Below are positions 44,538-54,142 of a stretch of DNA of 64,000 bases, piece after piece. The notes beneath the pieces are model-generated. The model saw nothing but the letters and a program-made list of their open reading frames with translations. It was not told the origin of the DNA and did no database searches. The first letter of the stretch is position 1. Every line of letters begins with the position of its first letter. The DNA is from Meiothermus sp. Lineage in GTDB: Bacteria; Deinococcota; Deinococci; Deinococcales; Thermaceae. Location of the stretch: NCBI RefSeq assembly GCF_026004055.1, contig NZ_BPIJ01000002.1, positions 621,803-685,802 of the forward strand, in the 5' to 3' direction. Made by a program: the position numbers and the translations under genes.

Positions 44538-46017
44538 TTTTTTGCACCGGCTCAACTCCAAGACCCTCGCGGAGTTTTTGGAGGCGACCTGCGACGCAAT
44601 CTTGATAGCCTCGAGCGCAGGCAAGCTGGTGTACGCCAACCGGGCGACCCAGGACTTGCTGGGGTATAGCCTCGAGGAACTGCAAGCCCTGGACATCCTG
44701 GACTGGATTGCGCCACCCTACCGCGAAGGGGTGGCCCAGCACATCCGGCAGCACCAAAGCGCCCCGCCGGGCATCTTCGAGATAGCCCTGGTGCGAAAGG
44801 ACGGAAGCCGGCGGCATGTGCGCTATTCCCTTTTGTACCTGGAGCTCGAGGGCCAGACCTACGCAGCGGCCATTGCCCACGACCTCACCGAGACCCGCCA
44901 GACCCTGCGCCGCCTTGAGGCGCTCTACCAGGCCGACGAAAAGCTCTATGCCTCGCTCGAGCTCGATGAGGTCTTGCAGGCGCTGGTAGACGTGAGCGTA
45001 GACCTGCTGGGAGCCGACAAGAGCTGCATCCTGATCTGGGACGAGGCCCACCAACACCTCATCACCCGCGCCCAGCGGGGGTTTACCTCGCAGTTTGTGC
45101 AGGTCATGCAGGTATATGCCGGGCGCGGCCTGCTGGCCCACGCGGCCCAGAGCGGCGAGACGGTGGTGGTACAGGACACCTACCAGGACGAGCGGGTGGC
45201 CCGCCACGTGACCGATCCCGAGGGTATTCGGGCCTTCATGCATATCCCGCTACGCTTGGAGGGTGAGGTGTTTGGAGTGTTCAGCGTGGATAACTTACGC
45301 CCGCACACCCTGGGCCCCCAGGAGCGGCGGGCTTTTACCTCGCTGGCCCGGCGGGCCGCCCTGGCCATTCGCAACGCCCGGCTCTACGCTCAGGCCCGTG
45401 GCAAGGCGGCCCTCGAGGAGCGCCAGAAACTGGCCCGCAACCTCCACGACTCGGTTTCACAGGCCATCTACGGCATCGTGCTGGGGGTGCGCACCGCCAA
45501 AGCCCAACTGGCCCGCAACCCCGAGCAAGCCCCGGCGGCCCTGGACTTTGTGCTGAACCTGGCCGAGGGCGCCATTGCCGAGATGCGGGCCCTGATTTTC
45601 GAGCTGCGCCCAGAGTCCTTGAAGCAAGAAGGGTTGGTTGCGGCGCTATCTAAACAAGTTGCGGCCCTGCGGGCCCGGCATGGCCTTTTGCTCGAGACCC
45701 ACCTGGGCCCTGAGCCGGCCTTGGGCCTGGAAGCCAAAGAAGCCCTCTACCGCGTGGCCCAGGAGGCACTCCACAACATCGTTAAGCATGCCAAGGCCCG
45801 CAAAGTGTACCTGGGCTTGCAGCAGGAAAACGGCACAGTGCAGCTCGAGATCCGCGACGATGGGGTGGGGTTTGATAGCCGGCGGGCGTATCCGGGCCAT
45901 CTGGGCCTGGTCTCCATGCGGGAGCGCATCGAGCGTCTGGGGGGGCAGTTTTCGATCCAAAGCAGCCCCGGTGCAGGCACTGCCGTGCGGGCAGAATTAC
46001 ATTTACCCCAGGGTTGA
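44530..46017 (+). CDS. PAS-GAF sensor histidine kinase (NarX/DesK-type)
   Basis: 495 residues from TTG 44530, overlapping the regulator stop by 8 nt (TTGAGTGA). Domain order: PAS (about 12-120: ATCDAILIASSAGKLVYANR), GAF (about 140-285), HisKA_3 dimerisation box with H306 in KLARNLHDSVSQ, and HATPase (about 375-490: EALHNIVKHAKA, DDGVGFD, GHLGLVSMRERI). No membrane segments, so a soluble sensor; the GAF and PAS domains may bind a small ligand or cofactor. The partner is the regulator just upstream. Confidence 0.9.
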   Translation: MSDFLHRLNSKTLAEFLEATCDAILIASSAGKLVYANRATQDLLGYSLEELQALDILDWIAPPYREGVAQHIRQHQSAPPGIFEIALVRKDGSRRHVRYSLLYLELEGQTYAAAIAHDLTETRQTLRRLEALYQADEKLYASLELDEVLQALVDVSVDLLGADKSCILIWDEAHQHLITRAQRGFTSQFVQVMQVYAGRGLLAHAAQSGETVVVQDTYQDERVARHVTDPEGIRAFMHIPLRLEGEVFGVFSVDNLRPHTLGPQERRAFTSLARRAALAIRNARLYAQARGKAALEERQKLARNLHDSVSQAIYGIVLGVRTAKAQLARNPEQAPAALDFVLNLAEGAIAEMRALIFELRPESLKQEGLVAALSKQVAALRARHGLLLETHLGPEPALGLEAKEALYRVAQEALHNIVKHAKARKVYLGLQQENGTVQLEIRDDGVGFDSRRAYPGHLGLVSMRERIERLGGQFSIQSSPGAGTAVRAELHLPQG

Positions 46018-46065
46018 GGCCAAAGCAGGGGCTTTGCTCCCGTGCAAAAGTAGTAGCGTGAAGGG

Positions 46066-47268
46066 GTGCAAGTGTTGCTGTGGCATCTGTTGGCCGCCAC
46101 CCTGATTGGGTTTGCGGTAGGCCTCGAGCGCGAGCGGGCCAAAGTGGAGCGTCAGGGCTCGGCCATCGGGGGGGTGCGTACCTTCACCCTGCTGGGCTTG
46201 CTGGGCGGGGTGAGCGCCCTTGGGCCAAACCTTTGGTTGCCGGCAGCGGGGCTTTTGGCAGTGGCCGGCTTGGCGGTGTACTCGCTCCAAAACAGCCGCG
46301 ATGCCACCAGCCAGGTGGCTGCACTGACCGTGTATGTGCTGGGGGTGCTGTGCGGGCTGGGCACCGTGCTGCCGGCCCTGTTTGCCGGGGCCTTGTTGCT
46401 GGGGTTTTTGGCCTTCCACGACGAACTGCACGCTTTTGCAGGGGGCATCCAGCGGAGCGAGGTCGAGGCGGCGGTGTTGCTGGCCTTGCTGCTAGGGGTG
46501 GTCTACCCCCTGCTGCCCGAGGCCAACTATGGCCCCTATGGGGTCTGGAACCCCCGCGAAATCTGGCAGGTGGTCTTGCTGGTGGCTGGGGTCAACTTTG
46601 TGGGTTATCTGGCCTTGCGCTTGTTGGGTTCCAAAGGCTTGTGGGCAGCGGCCTTGTTGGGGGGCCTGGTCTCGTCCACAGCCGTCACGCTTTCGATGGT
46701 GGCCCAAAGCCGGGCCAACCCCCGCCGCAACCCGCTCTGGGCCAGTGGGGCGGTGCTGGCCTCGCAGATGATGCTGGGCCGGATTCTGGTCTGGAGCGCC
46801 ACCGTTCCGGCCCTCTTGCAGGTGCTCTGGCTTCCCCTGCTGGTCTGGCTGCTATGGGGATTGTTGACGGCGGCCTGGCTGGCCCGGCGGGATCGGGAGG
46901 TGTCGGAGAGTGTACCCGTGCAAAACCCCTTGCAACTCCAGAGCGCTTTGCTCTTTGCCGGGGTGTATGCGCTGGTCAAGCTGCTGGCCAAGGTGGGCCT
47001 CGAGGTCTTCGGAAATGCCGGGGTTTACGCGGTAAGCGCTCTCTCGGGCGTGGCCGATGTGGACGCCATCTCGCTCTCGCTGGCGCGTCTGACGGGTAAT
47101 GGACAGCTGGTCTTGCAGGTGGCGTCCATCGCCATCCTGGTGGCGGCTTTGAGCAACACCGTGTTCAAAACCGCGCTGTCGTTTGGAGCCAGGGGACTGG
47201 GCCTTTACGTGGCGTTGGGGCTATGGCCGGGTGGGTTGTTGGCTTTGCTGGTAGCGCTGGCTCGTTGA
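46066..47268 (+). CDS. MgtC/SapB N-terminal domain and DUF4010 membrane protein
   Basis: 400 residues from GTG 46066, about 12 TM segments. The first 130 residues match MgtC-like proteins (LIGFAVGLERERAKVE, GGVRTFTLLGLLGG), the rest the DUF4010 domain (GLVSSTAVTLSMVAQSR, SGVADVDAISLSLARL). Function is unknown; magnesium or other ion handling is suggested by the first domain only. TAGCGT lies 6 nt upstream of the GTG (leaderless pattern). It follows the histidine kinase by 48 bp. Confidence 0.85.
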   Translation: MQVLLWHLLAATLIGFAVGLERERAKVERQGSAIGGVRTFTLLGLLGGVSALGPNLWLPAAGLLAVAGLAVYSLQNSRDATSQVAALTVYVLGVLCGLGTVLPALFAGALLLGFLAFHDELHAFAGGIQRSEVEAAVLLALLLGVVYPLLPEANYGPYGVWNPREIWQVVLLVAGVNFVGYLALRLLGSKGLWAAALLGGLVSSTAVTLSMVAQSRANPRRNPLWASGAVLASQMMLGRILVWSATVPALLQVLWLPLLVWLLWGLLTAAWLARRDREVSESVPVQNPLQLQSALLFAGVYALVKLLAKVGLEVFGNAGVYAVSALSGVADVDAISLSLARLTGNGQLVLQVASIAILVAALSNTVFKTALSFGARGLGLYVALGLWPGGLLALLVALAR

Positions 47269-47280
47269 AGGCGGGGTATA

Positions 47281-48123
47281 TCACTTCCCAAAGCGGCGCT
47301 CGCGTTTCTGGTAGTCGCGCACCGCCCTCAAGAAGTCCACCTTGCGAAAAGCAGGCCAGAAGGCATCGAAGAAGTAATACTCGCTATAAGCAGCCTGCCA
47401 CAGCAAAAAGCCCGAAAGCCGGATCTCGCCCGAGGTACGAATGATGAAGTCGGGGTCGGGGACACCGGCGGTGTAGAGCCGCTCGGAGATGTGTTCCATG
47501 TCCAGCTCGGCAGCCAGCTCTTCCGGCGACTTGCCGGTCTTGGCGGCCTCGAGCAAGAGCTGCTTGACGGCATCTACAATCTCTTCCCGCCCGCCATAGC
47601 CCATGGCAATGTTCAGAAGCATCCCGCTATGGTGCTCGGTGGCTTTTTCCAGCTCCTCGAGGGCTTCCAATACCTTGGGGGGAAAGCGGTCGTGCCGCCC
47701 GATTACCTTGACCCGCACCTCGTTGGCGTGGATACGGGGGTCTTGGGCCATGCGCTTGGCTTCTTTCACAAAAAGCTGCATCAGCGTCTCGACTTCGGTC
47801 TGGCTGCGGTTGAAGTTGTCGGTGGAAAAGACCCAGATGGTGACGGTAGGAATTTTGAGCTCTAGGCACCACTCCAAGACCTCATAGGCTTTTTGTACCC
47901 CAAACTCGTGGCCCTGGTGTCCTTCCAGCCCCAGTTCCTTGGCGAAACGACGGTTGCCGTCCAGGATCATCCCCAGGTGTTTGGGGGTTTGTCCCTGGCG
48001 CACCTCAGCCTCGACCCGTTTTTCGTACCACCAGTAGAGCGGCTTGAGCAAAGCGCCAAAGAGCTGCACAAGCCGCCGTCGAATCGAGCTTTTAGAAACG
48101 TGTACCGGGGAAGCTGCCGCCAT
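47281..48123 (-). CDS. uppS: Isoprenyl transferase (cis-prenyltransferase)
   Basis: 280 residues from ATG 48123. It condenses isopentenyl diphosphate to cis-polyprenyl diphosphate, the lipid carrier for wall polymers. Motifs are MILDGNRRFAKELG (catalytic Asp; the usual H-x-x-x-Asp-Gly-Asn start), STDNFNRSQTEVETLM, IAMGYGGREEIVDAV and DPDFIIRTSGEIRLSGFLLWQ. The spacing and the C-terminal DAFWPAF segment fit the family. A tail of about 45 N-terminal residues with WWYEKR may be a membrane-associating extension. No partner cdsA/dxr gene is next to it here. Confidence 0.9.
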   Translation of the reverse strand: MAAASPVHVSKSSIRRRLVQLFGALLKPLYWWYEKRVEAEVRQGQTPKHLGMILDGNRRFAKELGLEGHQGHEFGVQKAYEVLEWCLELKIPTVTIWVFSTDNFNRSQTEVETLMQLFVKEAKRMAQDPRIHANEVRVKVIGRHDRFPPKVLEALEELEKATEHHSGMLLNIAMGYGGREEIVDAVKQLLLEAAKTGKSPEELAAELDMEHISERLYTAGVPDPDFIIRTSGEIRLSGFLLWQAAYSEYYFFDAFWPAFRKVDFLRAVRDYQKRERRFGK

Positions 48124-48334
48124 GAGGCACCTCAACCCATTTATCTTAGCGGTAAGTCTGTAGATAAGGTGTGCAAGTTAGCGAAACCCAGGCCTTTATG
48201 GTTTGCCTGTCGGCCTCACCCCAAGCGACTCGTCCAGGGGTGAGGGGGCTGCCAGGATTTTGCACGACAGGAATAGGGCTCGAGCGATACTTTTTGTCGG
48301 ACAACAAAACCCCTGGCTGTGCAGCCAAAAGTGT

Positions 48335-48841
48335 TCAGCGACGCAGACGATCTACCTTCAAAACAAAGCTCAGCACGAAGCTGCCGTGTTTGGGGCTGGT
48401 CATTTGGATACTGTTCCCCTGCAAAGTGAGGCTGGTGGGGGTAAGGGCGGTGAGGGTCACGTTCCCGCTGCCACCCCAACTCTTGCGGTTACTCGGGTTG
48501 CGATCGTCCACGTAGCTCAGGGTGCCCTGCACCTGGGGGTTCAAGGGGTCGCCTACCCGGTAGGTTTTCCCCTGTTTCAAGGGCCCTTTAAGGTCAACCG
48601 AAAGAATACGCGGCGCATAGGGGGGTGGATTGCTGTTGGGGTCGGCAAAAAAGTGCAGGCTCACTCGAGCCGACTCTTTGAAAACCTCACCGGTCACTCG
48701 AACCTGGGGTTTGGCGGGCAGCTTGCCCAGATCCAGTCCACGCACCTGTAGCCTAAAACTACCGCCGGTGGCCGGAGTGAGCCCGGTTTGCGCCAGGGTT
48801 AAGGCTGCCAGCACCAGTCCCAATACCCATAATCTGGCCAT
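48335..48841 (-). CDS. Secreted hypothetical protein
   Basis: 168 residues from ATG 48841 with GGGAG just upstream. Signal peptide MARLWVLGLVLAALTLAQTG, then a beta-rich mature part with repeated strand-like segments (SFRLQVRGLDLG, VRVTGEVFKESARVSLHFF, SFVLSFVLKVDRL). No family recognised; likely periplasmic or surface. Monocistronic, divergent from the HtrA-like protease gene. A weak terminator (GGCTG-CA-CAGCC plus GGGGTTTT on the minus strand) follows at about 48315-48335. Confidence 0.65.
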   Translation of the reverse strand: MARLWVLGLVLAALTLAQTGLTPATGGSFRLQVRGLDLGKLPAKPQVRVTGEVFKESARVSLHFFADPNSNPPPYAPRILSVDLKGPLKQGKTYRVGDPLNPQVQGTLSYVDDRNPSNRKSWGGSGNVTLTALTPTSLTLQGNSIQMTSPKHGSFVLSFVLKVDRLRR

Positions 48842-49015
48842 GCTCCCAAATAAACAGAGTGCACCCTGAGGGATATGAAAGTTTTCTGGAGGCTTCTTGA
48901 TGTAGCCCAAAGTGGGAGGGCTCTTGGGGTGGTGCAAATGAACCGGTTTTAGACTTAAAATCCTCTACATTCTGAATTAGAACGCCATAAATGCGTTTGG
49001 TACATGGAGGTTGGT

Positions 49016-50530
49016 ATGAAAGAAGGGTTGGGTCGTATAAGCCTGTTGTGTTTATGGGTCTTGTGGGCTGGAGGGATGGCCCTGTCCCAAACCCTGCCGC
49101 GCGACGTGCGTGAGCGCATTATCGCAGCCACAGTACTCATCACCTACCCCACCGGCAACAACTCGGCCAGCGTGGGTTCGGGCACGCTCATTAGCCCTCA
49201 GGGCTTCATCCTGACCAACTATCACGTGATCGGCGACCTCGAGAATCGTCGCATCGCCCCACGCCTTTTTGTGGGCACCATCCGCTTTGTGGATCAGCCG
49301 CCCGAGATACGCTATCTGGCCGATGTGGTGGCGACCGATCCCAACCTCGATCTGGCCATTTTACGCATTGCCCGCACCTCCGATGGGCAGCCCGTCGGCA
49401 ACGTCACCTTCCCAGCGGTTCCCATCGGCGACTCCAACAAGCTGACAGTAGGCGATCCCATCTACGTGTTTGGTTTTCAGGGAACCGGGGGCTACACCAT
49501 TACGTTCTCTACGGGGGTGGTGGGTGGCTTTACCGGTGAAGACATGGAGAGCGGGGGTAAACAGTGGATTAAGCACGACGCCCAGACCGGCCCCGGCAAC
49601 TCGGGGGGCGGCATTTTCAACCAGGACGGGGAACTCGTCGGCATCCACACCCGGGGGGTCTCAGGACAGGGCAACTCCCGTACAGCCTTTATGCGCCCCT
49701 CGGCCCTGGCCTGGGGCCTGATTGGCCCCAATGTGACGGGCTTGGTCAACCGGGCCCCCATTGCCTCTACCCCCCAACCGCAGACGGCGGCCAGCCCCGC
49801 CTGGCCCCCCACCCTCAACACCGGCCAGACCTGGCAGGTGCGCATCCAGGGCGGCCAGTGGACCGGGGAGTGGTCGGTGGTGGTAGGCCAGAAGGATGCA
49901 GACGGCGACTTTGAGGCCACGGCCAGCCTGGGCAGCCGCCGCACCGAGGCCCTGTTTTTCCTGCAAGACAACATCCTGCGCTTGAATATCGGCGGTCAGT
50001 ATCCGCTGGCCCGCTGCCGCTTCGACCCCCAAAGCGGGGGAGGGGTCATCCAGGGCAAGCTGTTTGTGTTCAAGGCTGCCAACGCCGATGCCGAAGAAAT
50101 TGGTACCTGTGTGGCCAGCCAGCGCAGCACCCAAACCGTGCAGCCCCAGCAACCCCAGGCCGCCTGGCCCCCAAGGCTGGCCGTGGGGCAGCGTTGGCAG
50201 CTCAGTGTGACGGGTAAAGACCTGGACGATGCCGGCACGGTCACCCTCTCCGAGCGCGACAGCGATGGCGACCCCAAGGGAACCGTGGTCTTCAAGGAAA
50301 ACTTTAGAATGGTGGCCTACTTCTACATGAGCCGCAGTGGGGCTGCTCTTCTCGACATGACCGTCCCGGACGGGGCCGATAGCCACCGGGCCTGGTGGCG
50401 CTGCCGTTTCGAGCAGCAGGGGAATGCGGCCAGCCTCAAGGGAATCCTCCAAACCTTCCGCACCGATGCCAACGGCCAGATTAGCGACCTCAAGGAGGTA
50501 GGGGCCTGTACGGCCACCCTGAGCCGCTAG
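49016..50530 (+). CDS. HtrA/DegP-like trypsin-fold protease with duplicated C-terminal domain
   Basis: 504 residues from ATG 49016 (GGAGGT 5 nt upstream). A signal peptide (about 1-24, MALSQ) is followed by a trypsin-like domain (about 30-235) with the catalytic triad H70 (LTNYHVIGD), D112 (NLDLAIL) and S196 (GPGNSGGGI). There is no PDZ domain. Instead two related modules of about 100 residues follow: 273-375 begins WPPTLNTGQTWQVRI, 390-500 begins WPPRLAVGQRWQLSV, and both contain DxDGD and end around RCRFD/RCRFE with a Cys. They look like an internal duplication, function unknown. It acts in the periplasm or outside. Confidence 0.88.
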   Translation: MKEGLGRISLLCLWVLWAGGMALSQTLPRDVRERIIAATVLITYPTGNNSASVGSGTLISPQGFILTNYHVIGDLENRRIAPRLFVGTIRFVDQPPEIRYLADVVATDPNLDLAILRIARTSDGQPVGNVTFPAVPIGDSNKLTVGDPIYVFGFQGTGGYTITFSTGVVGGFTGEDMESGGKQWIKHDAQTGPGNSGGGIFNQDGELVGIHTRGVSGQGNSRTAFMRPSALAWGLIGPNVTGLVNRAPIASTPQPQTAASPAWPPTLNTGQTWQVRIQGGQWTGEWSVVVGQKDADGDFEATASLGSRRTEALFFLQDNILRLNIGGQYPLARCRFDPQSGGGVIQGKLFVFKAANADAEEIGTCVASQRSTQTVQPQQPQAAWPPRLAVGQRWQLSVTGKDLDDAGTVTLSERDSDGDPKGTVVFKENFRMVAYFYMSRSGAALLDMTVPDGADSHRAWWRCRFEQQGNAASLKGILQTFRTDANGQISDLKEVGACTATLSR

Positions 50531-50595
50531 CAAACGCAGGCTAGCCAGAGCGTCGGCCTCTCATCCTGTTCGTCGGGCTCCGGTATGCTGGGGGC

Positions 50596-51744
50596 ATGAA
50601 GATTACCACCATCGTGCTGGACTCGGTGGGCCTGGGCTACCTGCCCGATGCCGTGCGGTTCGGCGATGAAGGGGCCGACACCCTCGACCACACCGTGCTC
50701 AAAACCGGCCTCGAGCTGCCCCACCTGGCCTCGCTGGGGTTAGGGTGCGTACCGGGGGTACACACCCTTCCCCAGGTGGAAGAACCGCTGGGCGCTTTTG
50801 GCCGCATGGTCGAGGTCAACCCCGGCAAGGACACCTCCACCGGCCACTGGGAGTTTGTGGGGATTCACCTCGAGCACCCTTTCCAGGTCTTCCCCCAGGG
50901 CTTCCCGGAAGACTTCCTGGCCGCCTACTGCGCCCGCATCGGGGTAGAGGGTTACCTGCTCAACCGGCCCTACTCGGGCACCGAGGCCATCCGCGACTAC
51001 GGCGAGGCGCACCTGCGCACCGGCTTTCCCATCGTCTACACCTCGGCCGACTCAGTCTTCCAGGTGGCCGCGCACATCGGCAAAGTGCCCCTAGAGACGC
51101 TTTACGCCTGGTGCCAGACCGCCCGCGAGATGCTGGTGGGGCCGCTGGCGGTGGCCCGGGTGATTGCCCGCCCCTTCGAGGGCGAGCCGGGGGGCTTCTA
51201 CCGCCGCGAGGACTTGCGCAAGGACTTCGCCCTGGAGCCGCCCCCCAACGTGCTGGACGAGCTAAAAGCCGCCGGGCTCGAGGTGGTGGGGGTGGGCAAA
51301 ATCCCCGACATCTACGCCCACCGGGGCTTCACCCGCGAGGTCAAGGCCGGCAGCAACGCCGAGGGGCTGGCGCGCACCCTGGAACTGATGCGCGAGCCCT
51401 TCGCCGGCCTGGTTTTCACCAATCTGGTGGACTTCGACGCCAAGTACGGCCACCGGCGCAACCCCAGCGGCTACGCCGAGGCCCTAGCGGCCTTTGACGC
51501 CCGCATTCCCGAGCTGCTGGCCGCCCTGGGCCCCGAGGACTACCTCTTCATCGTCTCCGACCACGGCAACGACCCCACCTACCGCGGCACCGACCACACC
51601 CGGGAGTACGGGATGCTGCTGGCGGTGGGGCCGGGGATGGCCGGGGCCGACATGGGCACCCGGGCCACCTTCGCCGACCTGGGGGCGAGCTGGGCCAGGG
51701 CCTTTGGGCTTTCCTGGGCGGGCCCCGGCACCAGCGTCCTCTAG
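50596..51744 (+). CDS. deoB: Phosphopentomutase
   Basis: 382 residues, alkaline-phosphatase superfamily. It interconverts ribose-1-P and ribose-5-P (or the deoxy forms) in nucleoside catabolism. Motifs: [13 protein letters not shown] near the start (metal Asp), [13 protein letters not shown] (phospho-Thr region), [16 protein letters not shown] and [20 protein letters not shown] (metal ligands). TATGCT is 6 nt before the ATG (leaderless pattern). It converges with the nicotinamide phosphoribosyltransferase gene (4-nt overlap), whose PRPP substrate comes from the same ribose-5-P pool. Confidence 0.94.
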   Translation: MKITTIVLDSVGLGYLPDAVRFGDEGADTLDHTVLKTGLELPHLASLGLGCVPGVHTLPQVEEPLGAFGRMVEVNPGKDTSTGHWEFVGIHLEHPFQVFPQGFPEDFLAAYCARIGVEGYLLNRPYSGTEAIRDYGEAHLRTGFPIVYTSADSVFQVAAHIGKVPLETLYAWCQTAREMLVGPLAVARVIARPFEGEPGGFYRREDLRKDFALEPPPNVLDELKAAGLEVVGVGKIPDIYAHRGFTREVKAGSNAEGLARTLELMREPFAGLVFTNLVDFDAKYGHRRNPSGYAEALAAFDARIPELLAALGPEDYLFIVSDHGNDPTYRGTDHTREYGMLLAVGPGMAGADMGTRATFADLGASWARAFGLSWAGPGTSVL

Positions 51745-53132
51745 GCGTTGGCCCGCACTTCCTCCCAGGTGTAGCGCCGCTTAATCTCGCCGTCCTCGAA
51801 GACCACCCGCAGGAGGCTTTGGGGGTGGGGGTTAGGTTCGTCAAGGGGCAGCTCGACCGTGCGGATGCCCCGTTCGTCTTTGATCACGTCCAGGCGGCCC
51901 CTCTTGGAGAGCTTGGAGGGGTCGTCCACCGGGCTTTTGCCCACCCCATAGGTCACCCCGTCCACCGTGACCAGGTGCAGCTTCTGGGCGAACTTCTGCG
52001 TGTCGCGGTGGGGGTGCTGCAGGAGGGCCCCGCCCATGCCGAAGGCCACGTTGGAGGCGCTATAGCCCCACTGCTCGAGCAGAAACAGCACCTTGCGGAT
52101 GGTGTCGGCGTTGACCCCGTCGCCTTGAATCACCCGTACCCCATTCAAAACCTTGAAACCCTTTTTGTTAACCGTGGCCCCGAACTTGGCCTCTAGGGTC
52201 TGCACCGTGCGCAGCACCACGAAAGGCGGGTCGCCCGAGTCGGGGCGGATGACCGCGGTGGCCCCGGAGCCTTGGATAAGCCCCCGCAGCTCCTCGCCGA
52301 TAATCTGCCCCACGGCCCGCTCGCGGTTGTAGGAGTCAATCACCATGGCGAAAAGCGCCCCCGGCTTGCCGAAGGTCTCGATCATCTGGCGGTAGGCCTG
52401 GGCCTCCCCCTCCGGCCCGAAGCTGGTCACGGTGGAGTGCTCCATGGCCGGAATGGAGTAGCCGGCCATCTCGGCCCCGTAGTAGTTGCGGGCGTAGACC
52501 AAGGCGGTCACGGTGTCGGTACCCTGGAAGTTGACCAGGTGGGCCATTCCCCCTAGGCCCGCGCTCTCCAGGCTGCTCACCCCGCGCGCCCCAAAGTCGT
52601 GGAGCTTGAAGGGTAGCTCGGCCTCGGGGTCGTCGGCGGTTTTTTCCAGGTACTCCTTGATGGTGTTGCGGATGGCCCAAGAGAGGGTGCAGACCGTGGT
52701 GGGGTACCAGACCGCGCGCAAAAGGGCGGTCTCGAGCCAGCCCGGCAGCCAGGGCACCTTGGGGTCGGTGCTCTCAATGATGACCAGCGGGTTATGCACC
52801 GGCACCACCGTCCCCTCCGGCACCGCCCGGATGCGCACGGGCAGCCGCCCTCCTAGCTCCTGGACGATGTAGCGCCAGCTCTCGTAGGGAAAGGGCAGGC
52901 CGTGGGCCAGAAAGACCTCCCGGGCCTCCTCCACATCGGCCAGGCTCACGCCCTTGCTCAGGTACTCGATGAGGAAGGCCTGCAGGCCGAAGAAGCGCAC
53001 GAAGTTGTGGTCGCCGCCCCGGCTCTCGATGTACCAGCTGGCGTAGGTCAGGCCCTTGGGAAACTGGGCGAAGTGGCTGGCCTTGTAGCTGTCGGTGTTC
53101 AGGATGAGGTTGTGGGGGTTGAGGCTTTTCAT
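51741..53132 (-). CDS. nadV: Nicotinamide phosphoribosyltransferase
   Basis: 463 residues from ATG 53132. It makes NMN from nicotinamide and PRPP. Family marks are [16 protein letters not shown] at the N-terminus, [16 protein letters not shown] (His of the active site), and [16 protein letters not shown] (PRPP site). The size is that of NadV/NAMPT, not the smaller NAPRT. It is the third gene of an operon with nrtR and nadM-nudix; its ATG overlaps the preceding stop (TGATG). The operon would recycle nicotinamide to NAD in two steps. Confidence 0.93.
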   Translation of the reverse strand: MKSLNPHNLILNTDSYKASHFAQFPKGLTYASWYIESRGGDHNFVRFFGLQAFLIEYLSKGVSLADVEEAREVFLAHGLPFPYESWRYIVQELGGRLPVRIRAVPEGTVVPVHNPLVIIESTDPKVPWLPGWLETALLRAVWYPTTVCTLSWAIRNTIKEYLEKTADDPEAELPFKLHDFGARGVSSLESAGLGGMAHLVNFQGTDTVTALVYARNYYGAEMAGYSIPAMEHSTVTSFGPEGEAQAYRQMIETFGKPGALFAMVIDSYNRERAVGQIIGEELRGLIQGSGATAVIRPDSGDPPFVVLRTVQTLEAKFGATVNKKGFKVLNGVRVIQGDGVNADTIRKVLFLLEQWGYSASNVAFGMGGALLQHPHRDTQKFAQKLHLVTVDGVTYGVGKSPVDDPSKLSKRGRLDVIKDERGIRTVELPLDEPNPHPQSLLRVVFEDGEIKRRYTWEEVRANA

Positions 53133-54142
53133 CAGGACTCCTTTGGGGGTTGGGGTGCGCGTCCTAAAAACCAGCAAATCTGTTGGTAGTGGTCCTCAAA
53201 GAAGCGGGCCTGGTGGCGGTCGAGCTCGGCTAGGGGCAGCCAGAAGGCCCGGGCCGCGTCGTCCTGGCCCTTGACCGGGGGCGGGGGGCCCTCCAGGCTA
53301 AAGTGGTGCCCAAAGCTAATCACCCGGCCCCGCAGGCTGCGGCCCGGATAGTCGAAGGCCTTGGTGGCCTTTAGGGCAGTGGGCCTTAGCTGCAGGCCGG
53401 TCTCCTCCCGCAGCTCGCGCAGGGCCGCCTCGAGCAGGGTCTCCTTGAGTTCCACGTAGCCCCCCGGTAGGGCCCAGGCGCCCTTGCTGAGCGACCCGGC
53501 GCGTTCGACCAGCAGTACCTGCTCCTGGGCTAGCACCATCGCGTCGGTAGCGACGTGCACGATGGGATAGGGGTAGCGTTGGTCGAGTGAACGGTAATAC
53601 TGGAGCGTTTTCCACTCGGCCTGTAAACGGGCAAACTCGGCGGTGGTGGCAAACTGTTCCATGAACTGCCGCACGGCCTCCGGCACCATGGCTTTCCAAT
53701 CGGCGCTCCCGGCGAAATAGCTATTGCGCACATCGGTAGCGCTCAGAGCACTCGCCACCCCACTCGGCTCAAAAGGCCAGTCGCCAAAGCCGTGCAGGTA
53801 GTAGCTGCTCTCGTCCTTGTGGTAGCCCGTGATGCAGATTTCGGCCCCTGGGCCGGCGATGGCCTCCACCGCCGCCCGCACCGCGCGGAACCAGCGGGGG
53901 TCGTCGTAGTAGTCGTCGGGGATGGCCACCAAGTGAAGCCGCCCCTGCTCCTGGGGCTCCAGGCAGGCCCGAATCATCTCTTCCCGCGCCGCTTCGCTGA
54001 AGGGGTTTTTGGGCGTGGGGTAGCAGTAGGCGCTCCCCAGCACCACCACCAGCCGCTCGTAGCGGGCCAAAGCGCGTTTGATGGTCTCGAGGTGGGCGTG
54101 GTGCGGGGGTTGAAAGCGCCCTATGAACACTGCGGTCTTCAT
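53132..54142 (-). CDS. nadM: Bifunctional NMN adenylyltransferase / Nudix hydrolase
   Basis: 336 residues in two domains. Residues 1-175: nucleotidyltransferase with GRFQPPHHAHLETI (residues 8-21) and SATDVRN (134-140, family form SxTxIR), converting NMN plus ATP to NAD. Residues about 190-330: Nudix hydrolase with the Nudix box from about G228 to G249, ending REETG (245-249), probably ADP-ribose pyrophosphatase as in the Synechocystis/Francisella NadM-Nudix proteins. It overlaps nrtR by 4 nt and nadV by 1 nt. Confidence 0.93.
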   Translation of the reverse strand: MKTAVFIGRFQPPHHAHLETIKRALARYERLVVVLGSAYCYPTPKNPFSEAAREEMIRACLEPQEQGRLHLVAIPDDYYDDPRWFRAVRAAVEAIAGPGAEICITGYHKDESSYYLHGFGDWPFEPSGVASALSATDVRNSYFAGSADWKAMVPEAVRQFMEQFATTAEFARLQAEWKTLQYYRSLDQRYPYPIVHVATDAMVLAQEQVLLVERAGSLSKGAWALPGGYVELKETLLEAALRELREETGLQLRPTALKATKAFDYPGRSLRGRVISFGHHFSLEGPPPPVKGQDDAARAFWLPLAELDRHQARFFEDHYQQICWFLGRAPQPPKES

